In this document: positions 10,737-21,968 of the stretch, one piece after another | How positions within the stretch are numbered: position 1 is the stretch's first letter | Layout of the letters: every line of letters begins with the position of its first letter | Assembly: GCF_022539505.1 (NCBI RefSeq) | Contig: NC_061508.1 | Coordinates: forward strand, 31,800,256 to 31,864,255 | Source of the DNA: Lolium rigidum | Taxonomy: Eukaryota > Streptophyta > Magnoliopsida > Poales > Poaceae | Direction: 5' to 3' | DNA: 64,000 nucleotides | The notes under the pieces: model-generated | Databases searched by the model: none | Told to the model about the DNA's origin: nothing | What the model saw: only the letters and a program-made list of their open reading frames with translations | Translations under genes and position numbers: made by a program

Positions 10737-10840
10737 TTGCCCTTTCCCTTAACCAAATTGTAGGCCATGGGCCTATATAATACACGCATTTGCCCTTTCG
10801 CTCAACCAAATTATCGTCCATGGGCCTATATAATACACGC
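10737..10840. repeat. Tandem duplication, two copies of a 53-bp unit
   Basis: The unit TTGCCCTTTCNCT...GGGCCTATATAATACACGC occurs at 10737-10789 and again at 10790-10840, with a few base differences. Each copy carries a TATATAA motif. No gene with a matching start follows on either strand that I can support. Confidence 0.75.
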
Positions 10841-13800
10841 AACGGAGCTCTGGGCCTGCAGTCCTTCACATCTCCGCCCATTTTCCAAGTCTCCAATTGA
10901 ATTGTTGCGTTGGTGATCAGGAAGGCAAAACTTTGCCAACTTCGACCCGATTTTGTCACCAATTGGTCCATGTCAATTTTCAGTAATGGAATGCCTATGT
11001 TTGAGACCAGATTTCTCTTCGTACTCTTATTTCTCTTTTGCTTTGTTGTGCTACATTTGAGCCTTAAAAACCTACTACAAGCCAAATATGAGCTTCTTCT
11101 GAAAAACAAAAAGCACGATCGTCACTTAGATGCACTGACATATGTTTCTCCCACCCTCACCGGTTCCTTACTTGACCGGCTACTTTACCAACCACACCAA
11201 AACGCAGTACTGCTGTTTTCCTCAACAACCAAATAAAGAAAACATACATACATACGTATGTACCTACCAATGAAAACGAAACAAACTGAATCTTGCTTGA
11301 CTCTAGTTCACGAACTTAACCCAAGGCGCCAGAAGCTTATTTTCCTAAGTATCATCCCAGCCACTTCCAGTCTTCTATACATTGTCTCGGTCAGCCTACA
11401 ACTACTCCATCTGACAACGACCATCCTCCTCACGACCAGACCGGCAATGGCGTGGATCCTCCTAGTTAACAGGCTCTGATGGCGACGACCCGGTGTCCCT
11501 CTCGGGGGTTGGTGTAGTAATGCAGTAGCATATCGATCTATGGAAGGATGCGGATGCTGGATGCATGCGGTTAGCTAGGATTCTTGTCAAGAAACTCCTC
11601 TGAACCCTTCCCCAGCAAGAAAGCCTAGAAAAGGTTCAGTTTACATGTAACGGCACGGGGCGTCTGTCACTCGGAGAAATGGCTTTGTCCCGTGCACGCG
11701 ACCTTTCGTGCATGAAATCACTCTTGCGTTCCAATACGTCAACAAAACCCAAAACATGATGAAACTAACTGATACCTGGCAGCTAGCACGAATGAAATTG
11801 GGTGAATCCGACGACACAAACAGGCACGGAAGGTCCCGTGCACCGGACAATCGTCGGGTTCCACGTCACTGGCTCTTGCGTCCAAGGCAGCTTTGGCTTC
11901 GCTAGGCTGGCTGGCTGTTCATGTAGCGCGTCACGCTGTAATACCACTGGCCACGGATCAACACTGGCCGTTGGCTTGGCCTATCTAGTTCAGTAGCTAG
12001 CGTAGTAGCTGGAGACTGAAGAAGGAAAACGGCTCTGTGGCCTGGAACTTTGTATTCCTGCGGGGAAAAATCTGAAAGACATCACACGACATTCAGTTCT
12101 TTGCATGTGTGTGTGCAAAGGCTTCAAGCAAGCTAGTTTGAAACGGCAGTTGGGTCACCTTTTTCCGAGAGCTTCCTTTTCACAGCTGCACTATCACCCA
12201 AAATAGCGCGAAATGATCGAGAAGGTTGGAATGATAAGAGGTGTGTGTATCACTCTACGTCCTGTAAAAGGCAACAAATTAAGAGGTCACTAAAGTGGTA
12301 TACAAACAAAACCTATCTACTATACTAGGGGAATAGATAAGAAAAGAGAAAATGAGGCGTCAAGTTTTGTTTATGTGTGGCAACTGAAAAATCCCAAATT
12401 CTGTATTTATCGAGTTTGTAAAATACTAGTGGTATGTTTTGCCAAGCCCGCAACAATTTTCCATGACTATTTTTCATAAAAGCTTGCAAAATTTGATGAA
12501 CATAACGCAATTCAAGGGCCTACATACCCATATATGTGCTTGCTTCTGTCTGCGATAAGTATTTCACCTTGTTGTCTACTATAGTCTTACACCTGGTCAG
12601 TAAGAACCTCAAGGTGTCCATTATAATCTAAATCTTCCATCACTAGTATAAGGACTTTCAACTAGTGACTTTGATTTTCAGCTCTGAAGTTTTTGATACC
12701 AAAAAACATGGGGAAAGAAGTTCTCTTGAGTTGTATCAACCAAAAAAATTGACTCTCAGCTTGGAAGCACTTAGAGGTAGAAAAATCAATCGAAAGTATT
12801 CAAAAATAAATTTTATGATCTAGAAACAAGATGCACCTTGAATTTTTTTTTATCCAACATTAATTTGGAACAAGTAGCGGCTTCCTTAGAAGTAAGATCT
12901 ATAAAATAAATTACGAAAAACACCATGTCGATTGACGACTACCAAAAAGATCAGAAAAGAGTTGGCCATACCAATACATGTTGAATTCATGCAACCATCG
13001 TTTACTTTAAAACAAGGGGGCGGGAGGGGGAGAAGCCTAGGACAAGGAAGTCAGCCGTGGTTGCGGGGAATAGAATCAGCCTTGACGAGAAGAAATGACT
13101 ATGGCGATAAATAAAGACGTGTGTGTTGTGCGGTCAACGGCTATGCGTAAGGGCGGAGGTGAGTGTGCATCGAAATCGGGAATGTGAAGATGTGGGAGGC
13201 TCGGGGGCTAGGGCCGCTGGTTCCGTCTCGGTCTTATGAACCCTTATGGGTTGGAATTCAGTTGAATTGAACAAAAGGTTTCTAGGTTGCACACGGCCAT
13301 ATTCCACACATTTCTTTTCCGTGATACATACTCGAAAACAACAAAAACTATAAAATTAATATGAAGGATGAAACTAAGTTTCCCGTGCTTGAATCGTGTC
13401 ATGTTGAGCTTATCGACATGATATAGTGTAAAGGTAACTTGTATCTAATTGCCTTTTTTTTTTGCTAATTAGTCTAATTGCTTTTTGTGATAAAGGGATA
13501 CCCGGATAGATAAGGACTACATCTACACATTGATGGATTATTTTCAAGGAAGTAGACCAAAGGAAGCAATCGTTTTGTTCATAAAGGAGAGGTCAGGTCT
13601 CTACATCAATGCATACATAGGGCTAAACGAAGGAATACAAATATATCTTTCTAAATACACCATAAGCAATATAAACATATATTTAGCTCCATCCTAACAG
13701 ATTGCCCAAATCCAAATGCATCCCTGACCAATGTACCCAAGCCTCACCGCAACGTAGTCCGTCGAGAAATCGTACTCATTGGTGCACCCTGAGCCTAGTC

Positions 13801-13980
13801 GTGTGGTAAGACCATGTCAATGCCATGGAAGATAGGACAACAAAAGTATAGCCAAGCTTAAGTTGGTGAACCCCCAAAAGTCGTAGTTCGATCGATCGCA
13901 AGCTGACAGAGGGACAGCTGAGGGATCCCGTCCTGCCCAAAATGTCAGATCCCCTCTCTGCTGGTGAAAACAACATGTCT
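10841..13980. other. Gene-free stretch left of the CCR gene
   Basis: Several short open frames occur (for example 10910-11236 +), but none shows a known domain, codon bias or splice context. Parts near 11129-11190 resemble 1437-1490, and 11862-11905 resembles 9656-9695, which suggests old, diverged duplications of noncoding DNA. The last few hundred bases form the promoter region of the gene starting at 14129. Confidence 0.5.
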
Positions 13981-13987
13981 ACCTACC
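13981..13987 (+). promoter_or_regulatory. AC element (ACCTACC) in the CCR promoter
   Basis: ACCTACC is the AC-I / H-box type site bound by R2R3-MYB activators of phenylpropanoid and lignin genes. It lies about 30 bp before the TATA box and 148 bp before the start codon of a lignin-pathway gene, the usual place for such a site. A CCAAT follows directly. That it works here is inferred from motif and position. Confidence 0.6.
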
Positions 13988-14014
13988 AATCGCACACCGC
14001 GCACGGCGCACGCC

Positions 14015-14022
14015 TCTATAAG
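14015..14022 (+). promoter_or_regulatory. Probable TATA box of the CCR gene
   Basis: TCTATAAG lies about 110 bp before the start codon, leaving a short leader of about 80 bp if transcription starts some 30 bp downstream. A CA-rich leader with ACACACACAC follows. No competing TATA motif lies between it and the ATG. Confidence 0.6.
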
Positions 14023-14128
14023 TACTTACCAAACATCCACACACACACGCAGGCAGATCACTCCTCTCGGTAATTAGCCCTACTTGACCACAGGATTAGC
14101 CGGCCGCCGGAAATCTTTGTGCCGCACC

Positions 14129-17100
14129 ATGGCCGTCGGAGGCGTAGACGGAGAGGCTACCACCACGGGGCACGGGCAGACGGTGTGCGTGACCGGAGCC
14201 GGCGGGTACATCGGGTCGTGGATCGTCAAGCTGCTCCTGGAGAAGGGTTACGCCGTGCGAGGCACCGTCAGGAACCCCGGTACGTCTAAGCGTTTGTGTA
14301 GATCGATCTTCCAGCGGCAGCGGCGGCGGCGCCGGCGTGTGGATTGATCTATCAATCTGCAGTTGCCTAATTTGATGTGTATTAATTGTCTGTTGCGCGC
14401 AGATGACGCCAAGAACGCGCACCTGAGGGGTCTCGCCGGCGCGGCGGAGAGGCTGACGCTGTGCAAGGCCGACCTGCTCGACGGCGACGCGCTGCGCGAC
14501 GCCATCGCCGGCTGCCACGGCGTGTTCCACACCGCGTCGCCGGTCACCGATGATCCCGTACGTAACACGGCATAATCAATCTGGGTTATTTGCTTCCTGA
14601 AAATATAATTTTGAAATTAATACCAGCCAAAAATATACCGCAATCAATGAGACGTTTCGTTTAAAGAAAATTCACCAGCCCTATGTTGCATCAACGTCAA
14701 TTTTTCCTGGTTGTACTCGGGCTGGACAATAATTATACCCACGGAGAAGGAACTGCTTGGGCTTGGGCCCAGCCTTCAGTGACTTTGGCATGATGTTCTG
14801 TCCGCTTAGCACTTTCTTGCTAATAAAAATGAAGTATCCGTGCTGCAGTTAGCTGCCAGCTCAAAAAAGAGCTGCATGCATGCAGTGATCGATGTGGCAT
14901 TTAACGTGGTCTACGTCTTCTTGTGCAGGAGGAGATGGTGGAGCCGGCGGTGAGGGGCACGCGCTACGTCATCGAGGCGGCGGCTCAGTCAGGCACGGTC
15001 CGCCGCGTCGTGCTGACGTCGTCCATCGGAGCGGTGGCCATGGACCCCAACCGCGCCCCGGACGCCGTCGTCGACGAGTCCTGTTGGAGCGACCTCGAGT
15101 TCTGCGAGAAGACCAAAGTATGATCGCGGTATATAAATTTGCATGCATCGTCTCCGGCGGCCGGCGGCTAGTTGTCGGACCGATAATTTAACTGCGTGCG
15201 CGCGTCTGGGTGTTTCAGAACTGGTACTGCTACGGGAAGACGGTGGCGGAGCGCGCGGCGTGGGACACGGCGGCGGAGCTTGGGGTGGACCTGGTGGTGG
15301 TGAACCCGGTGCTGGTGCAGGGCCCGGCGTTGCAGCCGGCGGTGAATGCCAGCCTGACGCACGTTCTCAAGTACCTCAACGGCGCCACCAAGACGTACGC
15401 CAACGCCGTGCAGGCGTACGTGCACGTCCGCGACACCGCCGCCGCGCACATCCGCGTCTTCGAGGCCCCCTCCGCCGCCGGACGCTACCTCTGCGCGGAC
15501 GGCGCCGTGCTGCACCGGGAGGACGTCGTCACCATCCTCCGCAAGTTCTTCCCCCAGTACCCCATTCCCAAGAGGTCAGTGCATGCATGCTAATCTCCTC
15601 AAACTAAAAATGATGACAGAAAGAAAATAATATGGCTCTGTCGTGTTCATCGTCAAACGCCGGGAATGTTGCCTCCTTTCCAAAATAAATACTCCAATCG
15701 CGCGCGGCGATTTACGTAAAGCGGGGGAACCAATGGAGTTTTGACACTTGGCAGAAAAAATGAAGTTAACATCCCACCGTCGGTTCTGAGATCAGACGGT
15801 TGCCAAGCCCTCGTGTCGTGGGATCAAACACATCACCTTCCCATTTTATAAATTTTGATCATTTCTTAGGCAACACGAAATCTTCGTGTCTTTTTGTAAT
15901 TGCACGAATCTACACAATAAGATCAAGCGGTTGATGTTTACTAAGAAATAGAGACATCTCTATATTCCCCTCGGAGAGAAATAACAAAACAAAAGACTTT
16001 TTCTCCTCAAAGCTAGTTCAGTGAAAAGTCTTAGGGTTAGAAACATAAGGAGATCCAATCAGGACAAACCACTTTCGGTAGAAACATAAGGGCAGCCAAT
16101 TAGAGACTATCCATTCTTGTGCCGTTTTCCCGCTGCTCACTTTCCGATGCAAGGGAAATATACTAGTGAATGGTAAGATGGGGAGGACGATGAGAGGAAG
16201 AAGGGGAATTAGCTGACAAACCAACCAGCGATGAATAAGAGGTGGCAACGTTTACCCATGAAACTACGTGTAATGACCATCCAACCAAGCTTAAGAGATC
16301 ATGTATTCGTAAATGGAGTCCTGGCTTGAAGTTGTTGGATTGGATGATGTCGGAGTGGGGGCAATGGACCTTTAGAGAGGGAGGGAGAGAGAGAGGACAA
16401 GGTAGGGGCATAGCCGACCCGTTCTTGAATGCTATATATTTAATTAAATGTTTACACATGAAAACCCCATGTAATGACCATACAACTGAGCTAGCTTAAG
16501 GGATCTTGTATTTGTAAATGGTGAGTTTGGGCTTGACACGGTTGGAGGGGGCTGATGTCGGAGTGGTGTCAATGGTTTTGGGGGACGAAGTTGACGTTGT
16601 GTCCTCGTCTGGCCCATTCTTAAATACAACTCCCTCCTTGCCATAATATAGTGATATAAGTTTTTTGAAAGTCAAACGTCATCAACTTTAACCAAATTTA
16701 TTGAGATAATTATTTGTATCTATGGTACAAAATGTATACCCTATGAAAAATATATATCAAGATGAATCTAGTGGTGTTAAACTGTTACATCGTTTGACTC
16801 TAAAAAAATTATATGCACTATATTTTGCTAAGGAGTGAGTATATATTTAATTAAATGTATGTGTGCTAGCATGTTGATTGGTCATTTGCCGGACCAAATT
16901 CATGTTGCTAGAGTCCTGTTTGTGCCAACAAACATGTCAACACATGTGCTAATTGTATCATTGAAATTTTTGAGTCTTGATCGATTTGATGGCATCAATG
17001 GTCAAAAGTTATATGGTCGTCTTGCTGCCATGCCTTGTCTTGTCTCAGCTAGGGGTGTGCAAGATTGAAACCAGTGAAAACCGTTTTAAACCCGTTGGTG

Positions 17101-17794
17101 ATATTAGTTCATTTCCCTTCACAAATCTAATCTTCACTTTCAGTTTAGTGCAACAAAATAAACTAAAGCCAAAATCGGCTAAACCGTGAAACCGTGTTAA
17201 TTTGCGCACCTCGGTCCATGCTCTAGCTCCGGGGAATTAAGGCGCTATTTCCCTGCCACTATTACTACCAACCTCCAACACCAACCCCCTTCTGTGGCCC
17301 GTTATATATAGTTGTTGGCAAGTAAGTCCACTCGACGAACTCACCACGTACAAGTAGTTCATTGCGACGTGATCATGCCTAGCTTAGTCATTGCATGACG
17401 CACCAGTGTCTCTTTCCAAATTATCGATTCCAAAGTAGTATAACCTGTAATTTTCAGCACACGCGTGCAGCAAATCTTCATGGCCAGTAAAGTCTTCTAG
17501 GTAGACACGAATTCGTCGTCGTGTAAATGCTATTATATACTGGTTGTGCATCATGCATGGTTGGTGAGATTACTAACTAATTACCATTGGATCGTCCTCC
17601 TGGCGTGTGGCAGGTGCTCCGACGAGGTGAACCCAAGGAAGCAGCCGTACAAGATATCAAACCAGCGGCTCCGTGACCTGGGCGTCGAGTTCACGCCGGC
17701 GGCGGAGTGCCTCTACGACACCGTCGTGAGCTTCCAGGAGAAAGGCATCCTCCCGGCGGCCCCGGCTGCACCGCCTGTCTCGGCACAACTTTGA
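14129..17794 (+). CDS. CCR: Cinnamoyl-CoA reductase-type NADPH-dependent enzyme, five exons, 343 aa
   Basis: Cinnamoyl-CoA reductase turns hydroxycinnamoyl-CoA esters into cinnamaldehydes with NADPH in the cytosol, the entry step to monolignols. Exons joined at GT...AG introns: 14129-14279, 14403-14557, 14929-15117, 15219-15574, 17614-17794; total 1032 bp, phases consistent. The Rossmann motif TGAGGYIG is at residues 22-29, and the R-x5-K motif tied to NADP(H) preference in CCRs is at residues 48-54. The catalytic serine is in LTSSIGAV (about 133-134). The family signature KNWYCYGK is at 165-172 and contains the Tyr168-Lys172 pair. Length and motifs are those of true CCRs rather than dihydroflavonol reductases. 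The ATG at 14129 has a good context (GCACCATGGCC), and an upstream in-frame ATG is absent. Exon GC content is high, as usual in grasses. Which CCR paralog it is cannot be settled from sequence alone; stress-related CCR-like copies are common in grasses. Confidence 0.93.
16250..16645 (+). repeat. Diverged direct duplication inside CCR intron 4
   Basis: About 200 bp starting near 16250 (TTTACCCATGAAACTACGTG, GATGTCGGAGTGG, GGCCGACCCGTTCTT-like end) recurs starting near 16449 (TTTACACATGAAAACCCCATG, GATGTCGGAGTGG, GGCCCATTCTT). The copies lie head to tail and differ by substitutions and small indels. The duplication enlarges the last intron of the CCR gene, which is 2039 bp long. Confidence 0.7.
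16630..16839. mobile_element. Stowaway-type MITE in CCR intron 4
   Basis: The left end CTCCCTCCTTGCCATAATAT and the right end, whose complement reads CTCACTCCTTAGCAAAATAT, form inverted repeats that stay alike for about 50 bp (both continue to an AGTCAAACG motif). The CTCCCTCC start and 210-bp size are those of Stowaway (Tc1/mariner) MITEs. A TA follows the right end; the left TA is degenerate. No coding capacity. Confidence 0.8.
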
Positions 17795-18470
17795 GGAGGG
17801 CTCTTTTGTTTCCAGGAAGTATAAACATGTCGAGCTTTAACACAAGTCTCGTCATATTGTGTCTCAACTCTCAACTGTATGCCTCTGGTGTCGGTAACTG
17901 AGATAAAAGGGTGAAGTATGTGACTGTAATTGTGACTGTGACTGTGACTGGTTATGTTATGTGTAGTTTGGTCCAGCTGTTGCAAACAGCAGAATTGCTG
18001 GAACAATTTGAACTTTAAATCTTTCATTGGCATTCGGTTCTGTTGTCCATAATGAAACGGCTTGAAATGAAATGCTCTTGATTTGCTTCCTTACTTTCTC
18101 TTCCAGAATTTATGACTTGCTAAACATCTTTTTAAGCGAAATGATTTTGTGTTTTGCGAAGAGAAATAATATGCAGAATAAGTAAAACACGAGGCACAGG
18201 CTAGAGAAACACAAAATGCACATTGTAAAAAATTAGAAATAGAACGCAAACTAAATATTCCCTAGGCCCAGCCCATGTTCAAGAAAATCAGGCCCACCTT
18301 GCAGCGTCCGTCCTCACCAGCCATTTTACCTCAGAAATCAGTTCCGCCAAATCCTATATGCCGACCAGAGTTCCTGTTATTTGTTGTTTTCTGTTCTGTT
18401 TTTTTTTTAATCTTTTCTGTTCCTTTTTCTTTTCTGTTTTTCTCTTTTCTGTTTTTTTGTTCTTAAGATT
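17795..18470. other. CCR 3' region and AT-rich spacer
   Basis: The first 200-250 bp are the likely 3' untranslated region of the CCR gene. It contains a GTGACTGTGACTGTGACTG short repeat near 17930-17950. No canonical AATAAA was found in it. After that comes a T-rich stretch with many TTTTCTGTT units (18375-18470) and no gene. Confidence 0.5.
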
Positions 18471-18840
18471 TAATTTTTTAAATTTAAATATATTTTAAAT
18501 GTAAAATTTTCTATCTCAACTATTCGAAAAAATTAAAATTCGAAAATTTGTTCAAGTATAAAAAATTTCAAATGCAAAAACTGTTCAAATTCGAAAATTG
18601 TTCAAGTAAAAATTGTTCAAATAAAAAATTATTTAAATATGATATTTTTCAAAATCGAAATTGTTCAAATATAAAAATTGTTCAAATTCAAAAAAAATTT
18701 AAATTTAAATTTTGTTCAAATTTTAGAAATGTTCTTCGAAAATTGTTCATATATAAAAAATAATAAATTTTAAAAATTTGTTCCAATTGAAAATTTGTTC
18801 CAATTTAAAATTTATTCAAATCTAAACAAATAAAAAAACT
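18470..18840. repeat. AT-rich low-complexity block of TTGTTCAAAT-type units
   Basis: A stretch made almost only of variants of AAAATTGTTCAAATTCGAAAA, without fixed period. Such blocks occur in grass intergenic DNA and code for nothing. It is followed by a run of eleven G (18887-18897). Confidence 0.7.
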
Positions 18841-19230
18841 GTTTAGGAACTGAAACCGCGATCGTGGGCGAGGTCCAACAATAGCCGGGGGGGGGGGTGT
18901 GTGCGGCTCGTCGCTCCCAACCAAGCAGATTGGCGTAAAGCACCCCCCATCAGTTCCTCCTCCTTGAATTGCCTTGAAAATCCTTGTGTGCTTGCCCCCT
19001 ATGACCCCGTGCGCTGCCTCGTATCCTCCACATGTCAGATTCAGGGTGGGTTGCGGCTGCTCGCTACTACAAAGATAAGCAGGATAGCGATGCGTCTGCA
19101 GATGGTGGCCGCTTGTGGCTTTATCCCACGTCAGGACGGGCCGATCCATCGGTCTGTGCGGACAAATAGACTCGGTCCGTGCGGACAAATGGACTGAACG
19201 TGCACGCTTCGCTTCGGTGGGACGATCTAA

Positions 19231-20913
19231 GAGCATTCTCACTCGTCTCCCCGACGAGGTCCCCGAGCGACGTTTTTGTCATTCAGACAGCGTAAATCGG
19301 CCTAGTTGCGCCCCCGGTTCCTCGTTTTCGTCCGGATTTGGCCCTAAATCCATCCGGCGAGCCCACGCCAACCCCGCTCCCCTGAGGCGCGCTCGGGGAC
19401 TCCGGACGAGTGAAAAGCGGGGAAGGGCCCGCTCTGTCGGCGACTGGACACACGAACCCCACTCAAAATCTCTCCCACCCCTCGTATCTCTCTCGCCGCC
19501 GTCACCACCCCGCCGGCTTGTTGCCCAGATTCTGCCGCCCCTCCTCCCCCACCTGCCTACATTCCGCCGCCTTTCGACGACGGCCTATCTGGATGCTCCT
19601 CCGCCGGCCTGTTTTCCGACGACGGCGTACTCCTCGTCTTTTGCGGCTCGGGTTGCCTCGACCACGCCCGTCAGGTGTTCGTCCATTTGCCTCGCCGGCC
19701 ATGGACTCGGACGAAGAGGAGGAGCAGATGTTCGTCGAGCTTATGCGAGAAGAGATGACAGCCGCCACCCAAGACGAGGAGCACATGCTGATCCTGGGTT
19801 GCTTATCAAGCCTGTACGCCGGAGTGGCAACTGGTCGACGTGGTGGGTCGGCACCAGGTCGCCGGAAGTGCAAGCCGAGACAGCGAATGGAGGGCTACTG
19901 CATGTTGTACACCGACTACTTCGCCGACAATCCATTGCACGGTGAGACTGTTTTCAGGCGTCGTTTCAGGATGAGCAGGAAGCTATTTCTGCAAATTGTA
20001 TATGCCATCCGAGACTTCGACCCCTACTTCAGATGCAAAGCGGATTGCACTGGCTTGGTTGGATTTTCGTCACTGCAGAAGTGCACAGTGGCTATGAGGA
20101 TGCTGGCTTATGGAGCTCCCGGTGATAGTGCAAATGACTATCTTCGGATGGCGGAGTCCACCGCCCTTGATTGTTTCTACCGGTTCTGCAGGGTCGTCAT
20201 AGCAGTGTTCGGGGACTTTTACTTGCGATCACCCACTGCCGAAGACACTCAGAGGATCCTTGCAACAAATGAAGCTAGGGGTTTTCCAGGGATGCTTGGA
20301 AGCATTGACTGCATGCATTGGAAATGGAAGAACTGTCCGTTTGCGTGGCAGGGAATGTACAAGGGTCACAAAAACGGCTGCACTGTGATACTTGAAGCAG
20401 TGGCTACCCATGATCTCTGGATTTGGCACTCTTTCTTTGGTATGCCTGGATCCAACAATGATATCAACGTCCTAAACTCGCTCCCCGATCTTTTCCAAGC
20501 TTGTTGAGGGTCATGCTCCATCGGTGAACTATGTGATCAATGGTCGGCACTACAACAAAGGATACTACCTTGCAGACGGTATCTATCCAAAGTGGTCAAC
20601 ATTTGTGAAGACTATCTCGAAACCTAGCACCCCCAAACTTTGCGAGTTTGTCAAGAAACAAGAAGCTTGCCGAAAAGACGTCGAGCGTGCATTTGGTGTG
20701 CTCCAGCAGAGATTTGCTGTCGTCCGGTTCCCCGCTATGACTTGGTCCAAAGATCAGATGTGGGAGGTGATGAATTGTTGAGCGTGCTTACACAATATGA
20801 TATTGAAAATGAGCGAAAACATCCGGTTCCTCTAGCTGAGCAACAAGCACCACATGAGAGAGAGAGGGTCCTCTTGCACAGCCTAATCACCAGGTGCCTC
20901 CATCATGTGCCGC
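19231..20913 (+). mobile_element. PIF/Harbinger element, right part lost to a later LTR insertion
   Basis: The left end GAGCATTCTCACTCGTC starts at 19231 after a TAA triplet (19228-19230), the usual Harbinger target. A GC-rich leader (19240-19700) precedes a transposase frame. At 20914 the sequence switches abruptly to an LTR start (TGATACG), so the 3' part of the element with its right end is cut off. No matching right end was found elsewhere in the window. Confidence 0.82.
19701..20913 (+). pseudogene. Harbinger transposase (DDE_Tnp_4 type), frameshifted
   Basis: Harbinger transposases are RNase H-fold nucleases that excise and insert the element. From ATG at 19701 (MDSDEEEEQMF) one frame runs 269 codons to 20507 and shows FRRRFRMSRKLFLQIVYAI, GFPGMLGSIDCMHWKWKNCP with the first catalytic Asp, and WHSFFGMPGSNNDINVL with the second. 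A one-base shift near 20490 moves the rest to another frame ([18 protein letters not shown], then [16 protein letters not shown] with the expected catalytic Glu). A further break near 20780 disturbs the tail. All three acidic residues survive, but not in one frame. The upstream in-frame extension of the frame is noncoding leader. It is the best preserved of the three Harbinger copies. Confidence 0.87.
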
Positions 20914-20954
20914 TGATACGTCTCAAACGTATCTATAATTTCTTATGTTCCATG
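20914..20954 (+). repeat. First 41 bp of an LTR, cut by a CACTA insertion
   Basis: TGATACGTCTCAAACGTATC and the following bases to TTCCATG match the inverted start of the LTR piece at 30353-30682 almost base for base. The match ends at 20954, where a CACTA end begins. The flanks of the two LTR pieces do not form a shared target duplication, so they need not come from one insertion. Confidence 0.75.
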
Positions 20955-21968
20955 CACTACAAGAAAAGTTCTGATACACAACGTCTCAAAATCGTCCGCT
21001 AAGGGGTATTTTTCGTCGCCTATGGGCCTAACCCGACGATATGGGTTCTGTTGTGGATACTGCGTCAGGCAAAGTCCTACGACGATTTTTTCGGTCCGTC
21101 GCGCTTGGGCGCCCTTCCGCCACGGAAAATCGGACCGTTGCCCAAGTGTTTCCGGGAGCCCGTTGACTGCTGACGTCATGCAAACCGACACGTGGCGTAC
21201 GCCGTTAACCGGCGGCTAACGGCGTTAACCGGCTGAAACCCCGTGGTAGATGGTAGGCCCACACGAGGCCTGCCACGTCTTAAGCGGGCCGGCCCATTAA
21301 GTTTGCGGGCCGGGCCAGCTGACTTAGTTTGACCGGTCAACTATATAGCTGGGCTGGTCCATTAGTTACGTGGGCCGGACCTAACCTCTAAGGTTGACTG
21401 GTCAAAACTTTAATGGGCCAGCCCACTAAGCATGTGGGCCAGGCCGAATGCACTCGTTTGACCGATCAACAGGCAAAAGGGCCGGCCCACAAGACATGTG
21501 GGACCCTCTTTCCTGTTATCGGGCCGGCCCATTTACAAAGTGGGGTCCACATTAAAGCAACTCGGGCCGGCCCAAGAAGTTAGTGGGCCGGCCCAATTAG
21601 CATGTGGGTCCCACTTTCCTGCTATCGGGCCGGCCCATTTAGTACGTGGGGTCCACATTAGATCAAATGGGCTGGCCCAACACGCCAGTAGGCCGGGCCA
21701 AAAGCACCGGTGGGTCCAACTTTCTTGTTAAAGGGCCAGCCCATTTAGTATGTGGGGTCCACCATATAGCAAGTGGGCCGGCCCAACAAGATAGTGGGCC
21801 GGGCCATAAACACAGGTGGGTCCCACTTTCCAGGTAAAGGGCTGGCACATTTAGTATGTGGGGTCCACCATATAGCGAGTGGGCCGGCCCAACAAGATAG
21901 TGGGCCGGGCCAAAAAACTCTGGTGGTCCCACTTTCCTGCTAAAGGGCCGACCCATTTAGTATGTGGG
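20955..21968 (+). mobile_element. CACTA element end with subterminal repeat array, interrupted
   Basis: CACTACAAGAAAAGTTCT at 20955 is a typical CACTA terminus, and it interrupts an LTR at 20954. The following kilobase is noncoding, GC-rich and full of GGGCCGGCCCA-type palindromes, ending in a regular array (21498-21968). The end motif differs from those of the other CACTA elements here. The element is broken at 21968 by another LTR, and its remaining part was not found. Confidence 0.75.
21498..21968. repeat. Tandem array, about 4.4 copies of a 106-bp unit
   Basis: Units begin GTGGGTCCCACTTTCCTG at 21498, 21604, 21710, 21816 and 21923, a spacing of 106-107 bp. Each carries GGGCCGGCCCATTTAG, GTGGGGTCCAC and GTGGGCCGGCCCAA. 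More worn copies with the same palindromes extend left to about 21270. The last unit is cut short by an LTR at 21969. As part of a CACTA subterminal region, such palindromes are candidate transposase-binding sites. Confidence 0.88.

Noticed and set aside
14096..14568. Minus-strand frames across CCR exons 1-2
   Set aside because: They cross the introns without sense and lie opposite a well-supported exon structure.
15143..15607. Frame on + overlapping CCR exon 4 in another phase
   Set aside because: Gly/Arg-rich out-of-phase translation; the phase with KNWYCYGK and [12 protein letters not shown] is the coding one.
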